Source of the DNA: OLB16 sp964422415
Lineage (GTDB): Bacteria > Hinthialibacterota > Hinthialibacteria > OLB16
Direction of reading: 5' to 3'
DNA length: 64,000 bases
NCBI GenBank assembly: GCA_964422415.1
Contig: CAYRBI010000010.1
Coordinates: 1 to 64,000, forward strand
In this document: positions 34,167-44,159 of the stretch, in pieces
Position numbering within the stretch: position 1 is the first letter of the stretch
Layout: every line of letters begins with the position of its first letter
The notes under the pieces: generated by a model
The model's input: only the letters and a program-made list of their open reading frames with translations
Told to the model about the DNA's origin: nothing
The model's database searches: none
Translations under genes and position numbers: made by a program

Positions 34167-35699
34167 TCACCCTCTTGCAGTCCCTTCTTCAGTCACCTCG
34201 GCTACCGCGTAACGCATCATCTCATCCTCGGTCCATTCGCCTACCGGACGACTCTTGGAAAGTGATCCTCGCCGCATGACCGCCAGGCGGTCGCAAACAC
34301 CGAACAGCTCTGGGAGGTAAGAACTCACCATGACCACGGCCTTGCCCTGAGCCGCCGCCTCCCCAATGAGACGATAGAGGTGCGCTTTGGAGGAGACATC
34401 GATCCCCCGGGTGGGTTCATCCAGCAAGAGCAAATCGGCGTTATGATGAAGCAGACGTCCAAAGGCCACCTTCTGCTGATTTCCTCCCGAAAGGGCGGAC
34501 ACCAGTTGATCAGAAGAACGGCATACAATTCCCAGGTCCTTCACCCATTTCTCGCAGCACTTACTACGCATCCAGGGCAGGAAGATTCCCATACGTGTGT
34601 AAGGTTTGAGATGAGATAAACACAAGTTTTCGGCGATGGAGAGCCCAGTCGCTAGCCCCTCCAGTTTACGGTCCTCGGAGACTAAACCCATTCCGGCCTG
34701 CCAGCTGCGCCGGGGCGAGTCACTACCCGTGAGATTGCCTGAATAAGCGGAAATTCGAACTGAGCCAGATTGAACTCGTTCCAGACCAAAGATGGCTCGT
34801 AGCAGTTCGGATCTCCCCGCGCCGACCAATCCTCCGATTCCAAGGATTTCCCCCCGGCGGACCTCGAAGGAGGCCCCTTGCGGCAGTTTGAGCCCGCTCA
34901 GCCTCTCCACCTGTAACAACACCTCGCCCGGTGAATGGGGAACCTTGGGAAACATTTCATCGATCTCACGGCCCACCATCCAGTGAATGATCTGAGGGAT
35001 ACTCAAATCGTTCATCCGGCCTTCACCCACGGAACGCCCATCACGGATTACCACCACCCGGTCGGCCACCTCGGCCACTTCCTCCAGGAAATGGCTGACA
35101 TACAGGATGGAAACCCCCTGTTGCTTGAGTTCATGGATCGCTTTGAACAGATTACGGGTATCGACCACGGTCAGAGAACTAGTGGGCTCATCCATGATGA
35201 GGATGCGGGCTTTACCCGCCAGAGCCCGTGCAATTTCCACCACTTGACGCTCAGCGGGATTGAGCGCGGAGACCTTCCGTTCAAGGGGCAGCCCCGTATG
35301 TCCGGTGCGAATAAGGGCCGCCTTCGCGATCTCCTTCTCGGCATGTTTCTTGAGTATTCCGCATTGGCTGAGATCCCGTCCGAGATGAATGTTCTCGTAG
35401 ACTGTCAGATGGGGAGCCAGGGAGAGCTCCTGGTAGATCATGGCCACACCCTGCTCACGGGCATGTAGCGGTGAGCCTGGTATAAAGGGCTCACCATCCA
35501 TTTCAATCATTCCGCTGTCAGGTTTATGTGCACCGGAAAGGATCTTCAGCAGGGTACTCTTGCCTGCGCCATTCTCGCCCACCAAGGCCAACACTTCGCC
35601 TGGATAGAGGTCAAGTCCGACTCCATCCAGAGCCATGGTTGAGCCGAAGGATTTACAGATATCCCTCATTCTGAGAAGGGGGGGAGTTATCTCGGTCAT
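34167..35699 (-). CDS. Sugar ABC transporter ATPase (RbsA type, double domain)
   Basis: A 510-residue tandem ATPase. The first half has GENGAGKSTLLKILSG (Walker A), LNPAERQVVEIARAL in the place of the signature and LIMDEPTSSL (Walker B). The second half has a degenerate Walker A (GLVGAGRSELL), LSGGNQQKVAFGRLL and LLLDEPTRGIDV, as usual for sugar importers of the ribose/galactose group. Its ATG overlaps the lipoprotein stop (ATGA). Confidence 0.94.
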   Translation of the reverse strand: MTEITPPLLRMRDICKSFGSTMALDGVGLDLYPGEVLALVGENGAGKSTLLKILSGAHKPDSGMIEMDGEPFIPGSPLHAREQGVAMIYQELSLAPHLTVYENIHLGRDLSQCGILKKHAEKEIAKAALIRTGHTGLPLERKVSALNPAERQVVEIARALAGKARILIMDEPTSSLTVVDTRNLFKAIHELKQQGVSILYVSHFLEEVAEVADRVVVIRDGRSVGEGRMNDLSIPQIIHWMVGREIDEMFPKVPHSPGEVLLQVERLSGLKLPQGASFEVRRGEILGIGGLVGAGRSELLRAIFGLERVQSGSVRISAYSGNLTGSDSPRRSWQAGMGLVSEDRKLEGLATGLSIAENLCLSHLKPYTRMGIFLPWMRSKCCEKWVKDLGIVCRSSDQLVSALSGGNQQKVAFGRLLHHNADLLLLDEPTRGIDVSSKAHLYRLIGEAAAQGKAVVMVSSYLPELFGVCDRLAVMRRGSLSKSRPVGEWTEDEMMRYAVAEVTEEGTARG

Positions 35700-36157
35700 T
35701 TAGGTTGCAGAGAATCAGGTAGGGCAGTGGCGGTCATCTTCCAGGGTGACTCCCACATAGATGTCTTGCCGTCCTTGTCGATGGTTTCAAGGTTATAATA
35801 GTACTCTTCTCCCACTATGACAGTCCTGTCCGTATATTCGAATTGTGTCAGTTGTTTTCCACCACTAAAAGCATTGAGTGGTTTTACCGGCTCATTGTTG
35901 ATCTTGATATTATTTCCATTTTCACTGCGCCGGTACACATTAAAGGTCTCGCTGGGATCTCCCTTCCACTGCAAAACAACTTGACCAAGAACAGGAATCG
36001 AGGGTTTGGAGAGTTCATTTTTGGAGTGGAGGATCGAGCATCCCGAAAGTAGGTGACCTTGGAGAAACAACACCAGGAAAAAGATTGGATGTCCTCGCCA
36101 CACGCTTTGTGAAGAGATGGGCTTAGTCGGCACGTGTGTGGATTTCTCCCCGTTCAT
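35696..36157 (-). CDS. Small lipoprotein with FnIII-like domain
   Basis: A protein of up to 153 residues. Lipobox LSGC follows a hydrophobic stretch; a fibronectin-III-like domain follows (VVLQWKGDPSETFNVYRRSE, EEYYYNLETIDKDGK). The ATG at 36157 gives a long N-terminal leader; a GTG at 36103 would give a normal 22-residue signal. It overlaps fapA-like by 35 bp at one end (less with the GTG) and the ATPase start at the other, so it lies between a polymer-domain protein and a transporter. Role unknown. Confidence 0.6.
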   Translation of the reverse strand: MNGEKSTHVPTKPISSQSVWRGHPIFFLVLFLQGHLLSGCSILHSKNELSKPSIPVLGQVVLQWKGDPSETFNVYRRSENGNNIKINNEPVKPLNAFSGGKQLTQFEYTDRTVIVGEEYYYNLETIDKDGKTSMWESPWKMTATALPDSLQPK

Positions 36158-37511
36158 AATAAAAAGTAGTGTACCTTAAATCATGGTCCACTCCGTAAAC
36201 ATCCCCTCCCAGTTTCACAGTGGTTCCAGCGTACACTGTATCCTTGACCTCCACGGTACCCTCACGTGCTTTGGCAATCTCGGCCTTCATTACAGAGAGA
36301 TCTTTCTGAATCTGTTCGATCCGTCCACGGATCAAGAATTTTTCTTGGACCACCTTCACCCGCACCGCCTCCTGTGCGGGGGACAACGAGCCCCCTCGCT
36401 CTTTCACCAGTTGGACCTGTTCGAGTGTCTTCTCAATCTCATCAATTCGTTTCTTGAGAGTGGTTCCTTCTTCCTCATGGTGTGAGATTTTTCTCGGCAA
36501 TTCATTGTCCAAGCCAATCTGAAGCAGTGTCTTGGCTCCTCCCGAGGCTCCCGCGAACGCGCAGGATATATGTTCTCCAGCACGTATATCTCCCCCCACG
36601 ATCGCCGCTTGTTCTCCAGTGAGGACTACACTTCCCCGCGCGAGTACATGGCAATTAACGAGCTGGCTCTGGATGGTCATGTTGCCCTCTACCTCCACCG
36701 CCGCGTCATTGACGAATTTTGCGGTGAAGTGCCCTCCAGATTTTATGACTGCTTTTGAGCCCCCATGAATCCCACCGAGGATTGTGATGCTGCCGAGAGC
36801 CTCCAATTTGGCTGCCTCCACGATGCCATGGATGATGATATCGCCCTCCGCTTTCAACTCAAATCCAGCCAGGACATTCCCGCCCACATCGATGCTGCCA
36901 TTGAAATCGATATTGCCAGTCTTGTATGAGACATCACCCCCCACGGTGTAGATTTTCGATATGGCGATGCCCTTGGAGCGGGTGGTGAGAGAACCATCCT
37001 GTCCAGCCACCGCCAGGTGTCCCGCCTCAATCACCTCGATCCCCTCGCCCACTGGAATGGAGACGGCCTTTGGCTCGGGTGGGGGGACAATCTTGCCATA
37101 CACATCTTTACCCGGCTGGCCAGGGATTGGGTCGTGTTTACGGACCAACGGCTGACCCTTGGTGACATTGAGAATCAAATTGAGATGCTTATAGTCGACC
37201 GCTCCATCCGGATTGACATGCGCGGTGCGGTCGAGATGGAAGGGGTCGACGAAGTACTCCAGGCGTCCATGGGTAGGAGGCACCGGTGGTTGGCCGGTTG
37301 CCACCGTGGTCCACTCCATCTTCCGGGTAGAGATCATCTTTTGGATGGCCAGAGCATCAATTGGGACGATCACCCCAACTCCCTTGAGAACCTGGACAAT
37401 CTCTTCCGCGGTCGCTTCACAATGGAGCTCATCGTGGACTTTACACAAAACCGAACACCTATCTTCCGGAATACGCCACTCAACGCCATGTGTCACGCCA
37501 CTCGCTGACAT
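36123..37511 (-). CDS. FapA / DUF342 family protein
   Basis: A 462-residue protein of the DUF342 group. The repeated turn-rich region (VGGDVSYKTGNIDFNGSIDV, then GNVLAGFELKAEGDIIIHGI) is the family's beta-helix core. A charged coiled-coil (HHEEEGTTLKKRIDEIEKTL) and a short beta tail (VYAGTTVKLGGDVYGVDHD) follow. Relatives are linked to flagellar or cell-surface regulation, but no flagellar genes are nearby. It is the first gene of the leftward transport operon. Confidence 0.85.
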   Translation of the reverse strand: MSASGVTHGVEWRIPEDRCSVLCKVHDELHCEATAEEIVQVLKGVGVIVPIDALAIQKMISTRKMEWTTVATGQPPVPPTHGRLEYFVDPFHLDRTAHVNPDGAVDYKHLNLILNVTKGQPLVRKHDPIPGQPGKDVYGKIVPPPEPKAVSIPVGEGIEVIEAGHLAVAGQDGSLTTRSKGIAISKIYTVGGDVSYKTGNIDFNGSIDVGGNVLAGFELKAEGDIIIHGIVEAAKLEALGSITILGGIHGGSKAVIKSGGHFTAKFVNDAAVEVEGNMTIQSQLVNCHVLARGSVVLTGEQAAIVGGDIRAGEHISCAFAGASGGAKTLLQIGLDNELPRKISHHEEEGTTLKKRIDEIEKTLEQVQLVKERGGSLSPAQEAVRVKVVQEKFLIRGRIEQIQKDLSVMKAEIAKAREGTVEVKDTVYAGTTVKLGGDVYGVDHDLRYTTFYYERGEIHTRAD

Positions 37512-37819
37512 TGGAATGAACCCCCATTCTCAAGGTGGTCTGTTTCTCCACCTTGTGTTCGGAGGTATTCGTGAGAGATACGGCTTTTTTCTCCCATACT
37601 ACCTCCACGGGATCTCCACTCAGAGACCCTTCGTTCACATCGTAACTTATTTTATTATCGGCACTTCGGAAGGGGAAGCTGGAGTTTCTTCAGATGATCT
37701 CTCTGGCCCGGTGGACTACCGTTGATCCCAGTGTTTGTGGTAAGACTAACCGTTCCCTCTGATGGAATGACCTGAAGCCGGAATTTCGTTCCCCCCAAGC
37801 CGAGAAAGAATCAAATTCC
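37512..37819. other. Intergenic region between fapA-like and MFS genes
   Basis: About 308 bp with no coding sequence I can support. A 7-bp hairpin (AAGGTGG/CCACCTT, 37533-37556) is the only structure seen. The divergent promoters for the two flanking genes must lie here. Confidence 0.4.
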
Positions 37820-39022
37820 TTGCGTGTTCGTACCGCCCCCACTTTATTTTCAGTCGCATTGTTGATTGATGTGTGCGCCGGCTTGGCCGCCATGGCCCTA
37901 CCCTTGAGTTTGAAATCCGAGTTTGGCCTTTCGGATGATAGGGCTGGTCTGATTATTGGCACCAATACTGTCATCTATACGATCACCGCCATTTTAGCGG
38001 GGCGTTTCTCGGACCATTTTGGAGCTACCCTGTCCATCCGCCTGGGGATCGCTCTTATTTTTCTCAATAGTGTGGCGTTTTGTTTCTGCTTTTCGCTCCC
38101 ACTGTTCATCATTTGTGCCTTAACTGCTTCCGTGGGCCATGCCTTTTTTTGGCCCGCGCTGCAGGCTTGGTTTGGTCAGGATGTCGACCGGAAAGAGACC
38201 GCGCGCCGGATTGGCATCTTCTCAGTCGGCTGGGCCATTGGCTTAAGTATTGTTGGCCCAAAATTGGCTGGAGATCTGATGGAACACTCCAATCGCTGGC
38301 CTTTCGTGGCTTGTGGGATGATTGCCCTGGGTGTCTTTTGTTTCTTCCAGTTCTTACGTCCGGAACTCCCACGTCATGAGGTTCATCCCACCCAGGAGGC
38401 GGATGAAATCCATCCGGTGGAGGTCCGCCGGCTCTTTCTGCGTGGCGCTCGAATTGCCAACCTCATGGCGGTCTATGCTGTCACTACCATGCGTACCTTT
38501 ATTCCCATGGTGTGCATCGATTGGAATCTCACCAAATCTCAGACTGGTAGCCTCATGATGATCCTTGGCCTGAGCCAATGCCTGACCTTTCTCACCCTCT
38601 CGTTTACCCATCGCTGGCATTTCCGTTCGCTGTTCCTGTTTGCGGGACAAGTGTTGGGAATGATCGGGCTTCTGACCTTCGGATTGGGGGGCATCCTCCT
38701 CCTTTATTTCAATCTTACCACCTATGTTGATATGGGGATCCTGCTCTCTTTGCCTGCCCTCCTGTTCACCGGTGTCATGGCCGGAATCGCTTTCATGAGC
38801 AGTGTCTTTTATGGTCTGTTTGGTGAAGAAGAGAAGGGTAAGAATTCGGGAATTAACGAATCCATTGTTGGAGCGGCGGGTGTACTGGCCGCTTATCTGG
38901 GAGGGGCTTCGGTGTGGGGCTATGGGAGTATGGGGCCTTATGTGACCTGTGGAATCTTGGTGGGGATTTCTTTGATCTTGCAGGTTTCTCTCTTTCGCCC
39001 ACGAAAAAAAATCAAGCAATAA
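37820..39022 (+). CDS. Major facilitator superfamily transporter
   Basis: A 400-residue protein with about 12 membrane helices. GRFSDHFGATLSIRLG is the MFS loop 2-3 signature in variant form, and the second half repeats the pattern weakly. It starts at TTG 37820, with only a weak ribosome site, so an upstream start is possible. It stands alone; the solute is unknown. Confidence 0.82.
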   Translation: MRVRTAPTLFSVALLIDVCAGLAAMALPLSLKSEFGLSDDRAGLIIGTNTVIYTITAILAGRFSDHFGATLSIRLGIALIFLNSVAFCFCFSLPLFIICALTASVGHAFFWPALQAWFGQDVDRKETARRIGIFSVGWAIGLSIVGPKLAGDLMEHSNRWPFVACGMIALGVFCFFQFLRPELPRHEVHPTQEADEIHPVEVRRLFLRGARIANLMAVYAVTTMRTFIPMVCIDWNLTKSQTGSLMMILGLSQCLTFLTLSFTHRWHFRSLFLFAGQVLGMIGLLTFGLGGILLLYFNLTTYVDMGILLSLPALLFTGVMAGIAFMSSVFYGLFGEEEKGKNSGINESIVGAAGVLAAYLGGASVWGYGSMGPYVTCGILVGISLILQVSLFRPRKKIKQ

Positions 39023-39188
39023 GATCAATATTATTTGAATGTCATTCTTGTAGTGTATTATGTAATTGTAATTCTTTTTGTATTGACTCGAATATTTTAT
39101 TATAGGGAGGGTCTTCTAGTTGCCAAATACGATAAAGTGTGGAGAATGTTAAGTAGAAGTAGTTGATAACCAAGGATGGTGTCAAAAC

Positions 39189-39614
39189 ATGTCATACAGC
39201 TTGTACAACGCCGATGTGACTGAACGGATGGAGCAAGAGGCTGAGGCCCGGCGGATCTGGCGTGAAGACCGCAATGAGGCACATGAGGCCATCTTTCTCA
39301 AACAGCAACAGAAGATGGTGGATATGAGTGGTCTCGATCATTCCGCCGCCCGGATGAAAATCATTCTGGACCGCCGGGGTAATTCAAACGAACAACTCCA
39401 AGCCTTAACTGAATTGATCTCCGACTTCACCACTTTTATCAACCGCGCCGAGGAGAAGGAGATCAATACCTCCACCTTACGCCGCAAACTACGTTCTCTC
39501 CAATTGCGGGCCTACTACCTCTATAAAGAAATGCAAAAGCATGAACGTGCCCCGGAATATGATGTGAGAGACCTCAAGAGACTCGTGAACGACTACGAAA
39601 CTCTGCGGAGATAA
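39189..39614 (+). CDS. Coiled-coil protein of unknown function
   Basis: A 141-residue, highly charged, mostly helical protein (RMEQEAEARRIWREDRNEAH, LRRKLRSLQLRAYYLYKEMQ) with no Cys and no signal. AAGGATGG precedes the ATG. Its upstream 165 bp is AT-rich (39023-39188) and likely holds its promoter. No family recognised. Confidence 0.55.
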   Translation: MSYSLYNADVTERMEQEAEARRIWREDRNEAHEAIFLKQQQKMVDMSGLDHSAARMKIILDRRGNSNEQLQALTELISDFTTFINRAEEKEINTSTLRRKLRSLQLRAYYLYKEMQKHERAPEYDVRDLKRLVNDYETLRR

Positions 39615-39701
39615 GTCCTGTCTCATCACTTCAATCCCGCATAGACAGCTCTACGGGTACTCCATATATCAACAACTAATAGGGGTGAGCAACCAATACT
39701 C

Positions 39702-40652
39702 CTACCCCTGCGCTTCAGCGATGGCCGCGCGTACCTTTGTCAGCGCTTGCTGGTAATCATTGGGTCCCACATATTCAAGAATCAAGGGCGCCTTGGGTGT
39801 GTGCTGGGCAGCTAAGCGGACTAGTTGGGTGTAGTCGATATCTCCCTGGCCCGCCGGAACTCCCATCTGTGTATGCAGTTTACGGTCTTTGGCGTGGATG
39901 CAATCGATCCAGGGGGCCAGCTGCGAGAACATCTCATCGAGGTCATTGTTCTCCAGGATGTTGGCTGGATCGAGCAGTGCGCGGATGGAGCTCGAACCCA
40001 CCTCCTCAAGAAACACACGTGTCCGTTTGGCCGAGGAGAAGAAGCTCTGAAAATAGGCCTCTACTAGAATCGTGGCCTGGTATTTATCCGCCATCCCGGC
40101 CAGTTCCTTGAACTCCGTCACCATGCGGTGCCAAACCTCATCTTGAAAATGCAGGAGTACTTCCGGGCAAGTGGCTGGATCATGAAAGTGGCCAGCCTCG
40201 GTGATGAAGGTGTGGACACCCATGTCTGCGCCGATCCTCATCATGGCATCGAAATAGGCCAGATTCGCCTTAACCTCGGAGGGGTCGGGGTGAATCAGGT
40301 TAGTGTAAACACCGATGCTATGGATCGATATTCCGGCGGCGGCATAAGTCTTGGCGATGGCCTTCGAACGCTCCGAGGTCATACTGGAGACATCCGCACG
40401 CCCATTGTAAACCCAATAGCGGTTATCGCTCTGGGTGAGAAAGAGCTGCACCAAGGTGATGCCTGCTTTGGCGAGTTCCTGAGCCAATTGCTCGTTGGTG
40501 GCATCTGGAAATCCAAGGGTTGATACGCCCACTTGCAACTGAGCCACCGCTTGCTTCAAGTCTTGTCCAGTGGTGGCTTGTGCCTGTGCCCGGCCCACTG
40601 TCATTGCTCCCAATCCCGCCGCTGTACCGAGTAACCAATCACGTCTACGCAT
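39702..40652 (-). CDS. Tat-exported sugar phosphate isomerase/epimerase-like protein
   Basis: A 316-residue AP-endonuclease-2 (TIM barrel) fold protein. A twin-arginine signal (RRRDWLLGTAAGLGAMTVG) precedes the barrel. Family features are QVGVSTLGFPD at the first strand, ITLVQLFL, FITEAGHFHD and the metal-binding region ALLDPANILENND with HAKDRKLH following. These act on sugars or inositols by epimerisation or dehydration. It is divergent from the ceramidase-like gene, leaving about 195 bp for promoters. Confidence 0.82.
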   Translation of the reverse strand: MRRRDWLLGTAAGLGAMTVGRAQAQATTGQDLKQAVAQLQVGVSTLGFPDATNEQLAQELAKAGITLVQLFLTQSDNRYWVYNGRADVSSMTSERSKAIAKTYAAAGISIHSIGVYTNLIHPDPSEVKANLAYFDAMMRIGADMGVHTFITEAGHFHDPATCPEVLLHFQDEVWHRMVTEFKELAGMADKYQATILVEAYFQSFFSSAKRTRVFLEEVGSSSIRALLDPANILENNDLDEMFSQLAPWIDCIHAKDRKLHTQMGVPAGQGDIDYTQLVRLAAQHTPKAPLILEYVGPNDYQQALTKVRAAIAEAQG

Positions 40653-40847
40653 GAGAGGATGTCCTTTCTTACCAATCAGTTGTGGAAAGCCTACCCCAGA
40701 GGTGGATTCGGGAGAAGCATCTTTTCCAAATCAGTGATGAGGCGAAGAATTATTTGCGGGCCGGTTGTCAAGGCCGTCTGTGTCTGACTACTATCCTTGG
40801 CATAAGCAAACTGTCCGATTCCATCACCATTTCCAGGAGGTGCGCCA

Positions 40848-42281
40848 TTGTCAACACGATTCTGGTTTTTCTGGGCGGCCATCATGCTTTCGATTGTTTC
40901 ACAACCATCGCTTTCCGCCCCCGTCTTCCGTGCGGGAGCAGCTACCAGCAACATCACCCCGCCGTTGGGGCTGTCAATCGCGGGAGACTTTTTTTATTCC
41001 AAGGGGACTCATATCCATGATGAGCTTCATGTGCGTTGCTTGGTTTTGGAGGATGGAGAGCACCGGCAGGTCTTTGTGACTGTTGACACATGCGTCTTTC
41101 CACGCCAACTCTTTGATAAGGCCAAGGCTCAGATCCAGGCTGATCTTGGTATCCGCCCCGAGGATATGTTGATGGCCGGAATACATACGCATTCAGCACC
41201 GGCCTCGATGCGGGGTTTCCAGAACGCTCCGGATGATGCCTATTTGACCTTTGTGGTTCAAAGAATCGTGGAGGCAGTTCATACCGCGGTGGATAATCTC
41301 GAACCCGCGCGTATTGGATGGGGTGTTGGGGAGGAGCCCACTCTGGTTTTCAATCGCCGTTGGAAGATGAAGGAGGGTGGGATTCCCGCTAATCCCTTCG
41401 GCGGAGTAAATGACCAAGTAAGAATGAACCCCCCCCATGCCGATCCATTATTGGATCAACCCTCCGGGCCCACAGATCCCGGTGTGTCGGTGGTTTCTAT
41501 TCAGTCCGCTTCGGGAAGACCTCTTGCTCTCCTGGCCAACTACTCCTTGCATTATGTCGGCGGGGTTGGGCCTGGTCATGTGTCCGCTGACTACTTTGCT
41601 GTTTTCGCCAATATCATTGAGGATTCTTTCAAGGCTCAACGTCAGGATCCTCCCTTTGTGGCCATTCTCACCAATGGAACCAGCGGGAATATTAACAACA
41701 TCAACTTCCGTGAACCTGGGAAGGCTCAGCCCCCCTATGAACAGATGCGCAAGGTGGCGGGTGCTTTAGCCAAGGAGGTCATGCGGGTAGCGGCGGGGAT
41801 CGAATACCATGACTGGGTGTCTTTGGCATCCAGTCAGACAGAACTGAGTCTCGGAGTTAGGAAACCCACCGCGGAGGATGTGACAAAGGCCAAGGAGATT
41901 CTGGCACAGATTCCCGCGGGGAAGGCCGAGAGTAATCTTCCCCAAATCTATGCCTCGGAGACTGTTGCTCTGAAAGACTACCCTGACCAGGTTCCACTCA
42001 TTCTTCAGGCCTTCCGTATCGGAGAGGTGGGTATCGCCGCCATCCCCTGCGAGGTGTTCGCGGAGATTGGTCTGGAGATCAAAGCCAAGAGCCCCTTCAA
42101 GCCCACCTTTACCATCGAGTTGGCGAATGGTTACAACGGATATCTCCCCACTCCCGAGCAGCACCGTCTTGGTGGATATGAAACCTGGCGCGCCAGATCC
42201 AGTTATCTCGAGGTGGATGCCTCTACGAAGATCATCGCGGAGATCTTGCGAATGATGGAGACCCTGGCCAGCCAGAAATAA
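40848..42281 (+). CDS. Exported neutral-ceramidase-like protein
   Basis: A 477-residue secreted protein with a signal peptide (FFWAAIMLSIVSQPSLSA). RAGAATSNITPPLG, VTVDTCVFPRQ and GIHTHSAPAS are the neutral/alkaline ceramidase N-terminal-domain blocks, with the zinc ligands in HTHSAP. NGTSGNINN is the second conserved region. The C-terminal beta domain of full ceramidases is absent. Related exported proteins are abundant in Planctomycetes-like genomes with unknown substrates. The TTG start at 40848 lies 6 bases after AGGAGGT, so it is well supported. Confidence 0.8.
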   Translation: MSTRFWFFWAAIMLSIVSQPSLSAPVFRAGAATSNITPPLGLSIAGDFFYSKGTHIHDELHVRCLVLEDGEHRQVFVTVDTCVFPRQLFDKAKAQIQADLGIRPEDMLMAGIHTHSAPASMRGFQNAPDDAYLTFVVQRIVEAVHTAVDNLEPARIGWGVGEEPTLVFNRRWKMKEGGIPANPFGGVNDQVRMNPPHADPLLDQPSGPTDPGVSVVSIQSASGRPLALLANYSLHYVGGVGPGHVSADYFAVFANIIEDSFKAQRQDPPFVAILTNGTSGNINNINFREPGKAQPPYEQMRKVAGALAKEVMRVAAGIEYHDWVSLASSQTELSLGVRKPTAEDVTKAKEILAQIPAGKAESNLPQIYASETVALKDYPDQVPLILQAFRIGEVGIAAIPCEVFAEIGLEIKAKSPFKPTFTIELANGYNGYLPTPEQHRLGGYETWRARSSYLEVDASTKIIAEILRMMETLASQK

Positions 42282-42326
42282 GAATGGGTCTTGGTTTTGA
42301 GTTCACGCTTTGGCGTGCGCGTTTCT

Positions 42327-42411
42327 GTATGTTGTTCATGCTTTAGCATGTTTGGCTACCTTATGATTGATTTTTGAACGAGGCCAACATGCTTGAGCAA
42401 GAACAATGTAC
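42327..42411. repeat. ~85-bp inverted-repeat element, copy 2
   Basis: GTATGTTGTTC at 42327-42337 and GAACAATGTAC at 42401-42411 are inverted with two mismatches. A CATGCTTTAGCATG palindrome lies inside the left end. Further fragments of the same ends follow to 42450. Confidence 0.7.
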
Positions 42412-42462
42412 AGATGGTTCACACTCTCAAGCAAGAACTCCCACCATTGTACACCACAGGTT

Positions 42463-42521
42463 AGCAGCCTGTTGAGCAAGTTCGTGGCCGTGGTGGATTC
42501 CCGCGAAAGCGGGAATCCATG
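42463..42521. repeat. Partial copy of the TTAGCAG/ATTCCCGC element
   Basis: TTAGCAGCCTGTTGAGCAAG is followed by GGATTCCCGCGAAAGCGGGA (palindrome 42495-42518) and CCATGG. The arrangement is the same as in the element at 31760-31910. Confidence 0.6.
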
Positions 42522-42554
42522 GCTTCATGATAACTCAGTTTTTTTCCCAAGCTG

Positions 42555-44069
42555 TTAGAGTCCGTAAATCCCGCTGTACTTCTGTTCCAGATAGCGCAGG
42601 TATGGCTCGGCGGTGGGCTCATGGCCGGTTGCCTCCAGAAGGATTTCAGCAGCCAGTTTCCTTCGCCCATGTATATGGACATGTGATCGTAGCCATGCCA
42701 GCAGCGCATCAAACTGACCTTCCTCGATTTGTTCCCACAGACCAGGGATATCAATCAGAATCTCCTCGAAGAGCTGCGCGGCATAAATATTTCCCAGCGC
42801 ATAGGATGGGAAGTAACCAATCATCCCAGTCCAGTGGATATCTTGTAGGCATCCTTCGGAATCAGAGGGTACCTCGACACCCAGGAACTCCTTCATCTTG
42901 GCTCTCCAGAGTTCGGGGACATCCTCCACGCGCACCGTTCCCTCGATTAATCCCACCTCGATCTCGAAGCGGAGAATGATGTGGAGGTTGTAGGTGCACT
43001 CATCCGCCTCGACCCGGATGAGGGAGGGCTGGACATGGTTTGTGGCACGGAAGAGGTCAGTGGGGTCTCTCCTGTTGAGTTGTCCGGGGAATGCTTCTCT
43101 GATAAGCGGCGTATAGTGTTTCCAGAAGGGTAGGCTTCTGCCCACCATGTTCTCCCACATGCGTGACTGGGATTCATGTATGCCCAGAGATGGGGCTTGG
43201 GCCAGAGGGGTGCGGCGGTCATGGAGATCAAAGCCCTGTTCATACAGGGCGTGCCCCCCCTCATGGATGGAGGAGAAGAGAGCGCTGAGCAAGTCATGCG
43301 TGTCGATCCGTGTGGTGACACGCACATCGTTCAAATCGAAAGCGGTGGTGAAGGGATGGACCGATTTGTCCTGTCTGCCCGCCGCAAAGTCGAAACCCAT
43401 GTCCTTGAGAACCCGGAGAGAGAACTCCCACTGGCTTCTTTCGCCCCATTCCTGATCGAGCCACTCCCGGTGGGGTTGGTTGGGAGAATCCAGAATCCGC
43501 TTCACCAGTTCAGTTTGACGGGGAGCTAGAATAGAGAAGATGCTCTTGAGCCGCTCCACCGTCATACCGCGCTCATAGTCCTCCAGCAATGCGTTGTAAG
43601 GGGATCCTTCATATCCAAGCAGATCCGCTTTACGGCGGAAGAGCTCCACGATCCGGTTAAAATGCGGACTGAAGAGGGTGTAATCAGAGTTTTGGCGGGC
43701 CTTCAACCAAACATTATAGGCTTCACTTTGTACTGAGGCGAATTCATGGACAAAGGCCTCGGGAAGGTATACCGCCCGCCGGTAATCATACAGGGTCTCA
43801 CGGATCAAGCAGGCCTCATCGGGATTGAGGGCGCTACTCACCTGTTCGAGATCCTTGAGGAGCGCCCCCATTTCGGAGCGTGTGAAGAGACGGTGCGCCA
43901 GGGCCGAGAGGGTGGCCAGCTGTTCTCCACGTCCCGCCGCGGCCTTGGAGGGCATGTAAATCTCTTGATCCCACTGCAGGAGGGCGTTGGCCGCATTCAA
44001 ATCCGCCACCTCACCCAACCATTCGCGCAGAGTCTGTATCCGGGGATCTTGGGAGCAATTCATAGTCAT
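42555..44069 (-). CDS. M32 family metallocarboxypeptidase
   Basis: A 504-residue thermostable carboxypeptidase 1-type enzyme. HEGGHALYEQG is the zinc-binding HExxH; HESQSRMWEN gives the third ligand region. The N-terminal helical cap (LNAANALLQWDQEIYMPSKA) and HIHGRRKLAAEILLEATG near the C-terminus are typical. It removes C-terminal residues from peptides, in the cytoplasm (no signal). Start at 44069. Flanked on both sides by inverted-repeat elements. Confidence 0.95.
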   Translation of the reverse strand: MTMNCSQDPRIQTLREWLGEVADLNAANALLQWDQEIYMPSKAAAGRGEQLATLSALAHRLFTRSEMGALLKDLEQVSSALNPDEACLIRETLYDYRRAVYLPEAFVHEFASVQSEAYNVWLKARQNSDYTLFSPHFNRIVELFRRKADLLGYEGSPYNALLEDYERGMTVERLKSIFSILAPRQTELVKRILDSPNQPHREWLDQEWGERSQWEFSLRVLKDMGFDFAAGRQDKSVHPFTTAFDLNDVRVTTRIDTHDLLSALFSSIHEGGHALYEQGFDLHDRRTPLAQAPSLGIHESQSRMWENMVGRSLPFWKHYTPLIREAFPGQLNRRDPTDLFRATNHVQPSLIRVEADECTYNLHIILRFEIEVGLIEGTVRVEDVPELWRAKMKEFLGVEVPSDSEGCLQDIHWTGMIGYFPSYALGNIYAAQLFEEILIDIPGLWEQIEEGQFDALLAWLRSHVHIHGRRKLAAEILLEATGHEPTAEPYLRYLEQKYSGIYGL

Positions 44070-44159
44070 TGCCTCATGGAAATGAGTGACGATGGAAGGA
44101 GTAGCGAATCCATTCGCATGATATCGTTCCAGCGATCTGTCGTTAGCCTGGGAGCACTC

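Noticed and set aside
39083..39103. Promoter TTGACT ... TATTAT upstream of the coiled-coil gene
   Set aside because: The spacing between the two boxes is only 9 bp, too short for a sigma70 promoter.
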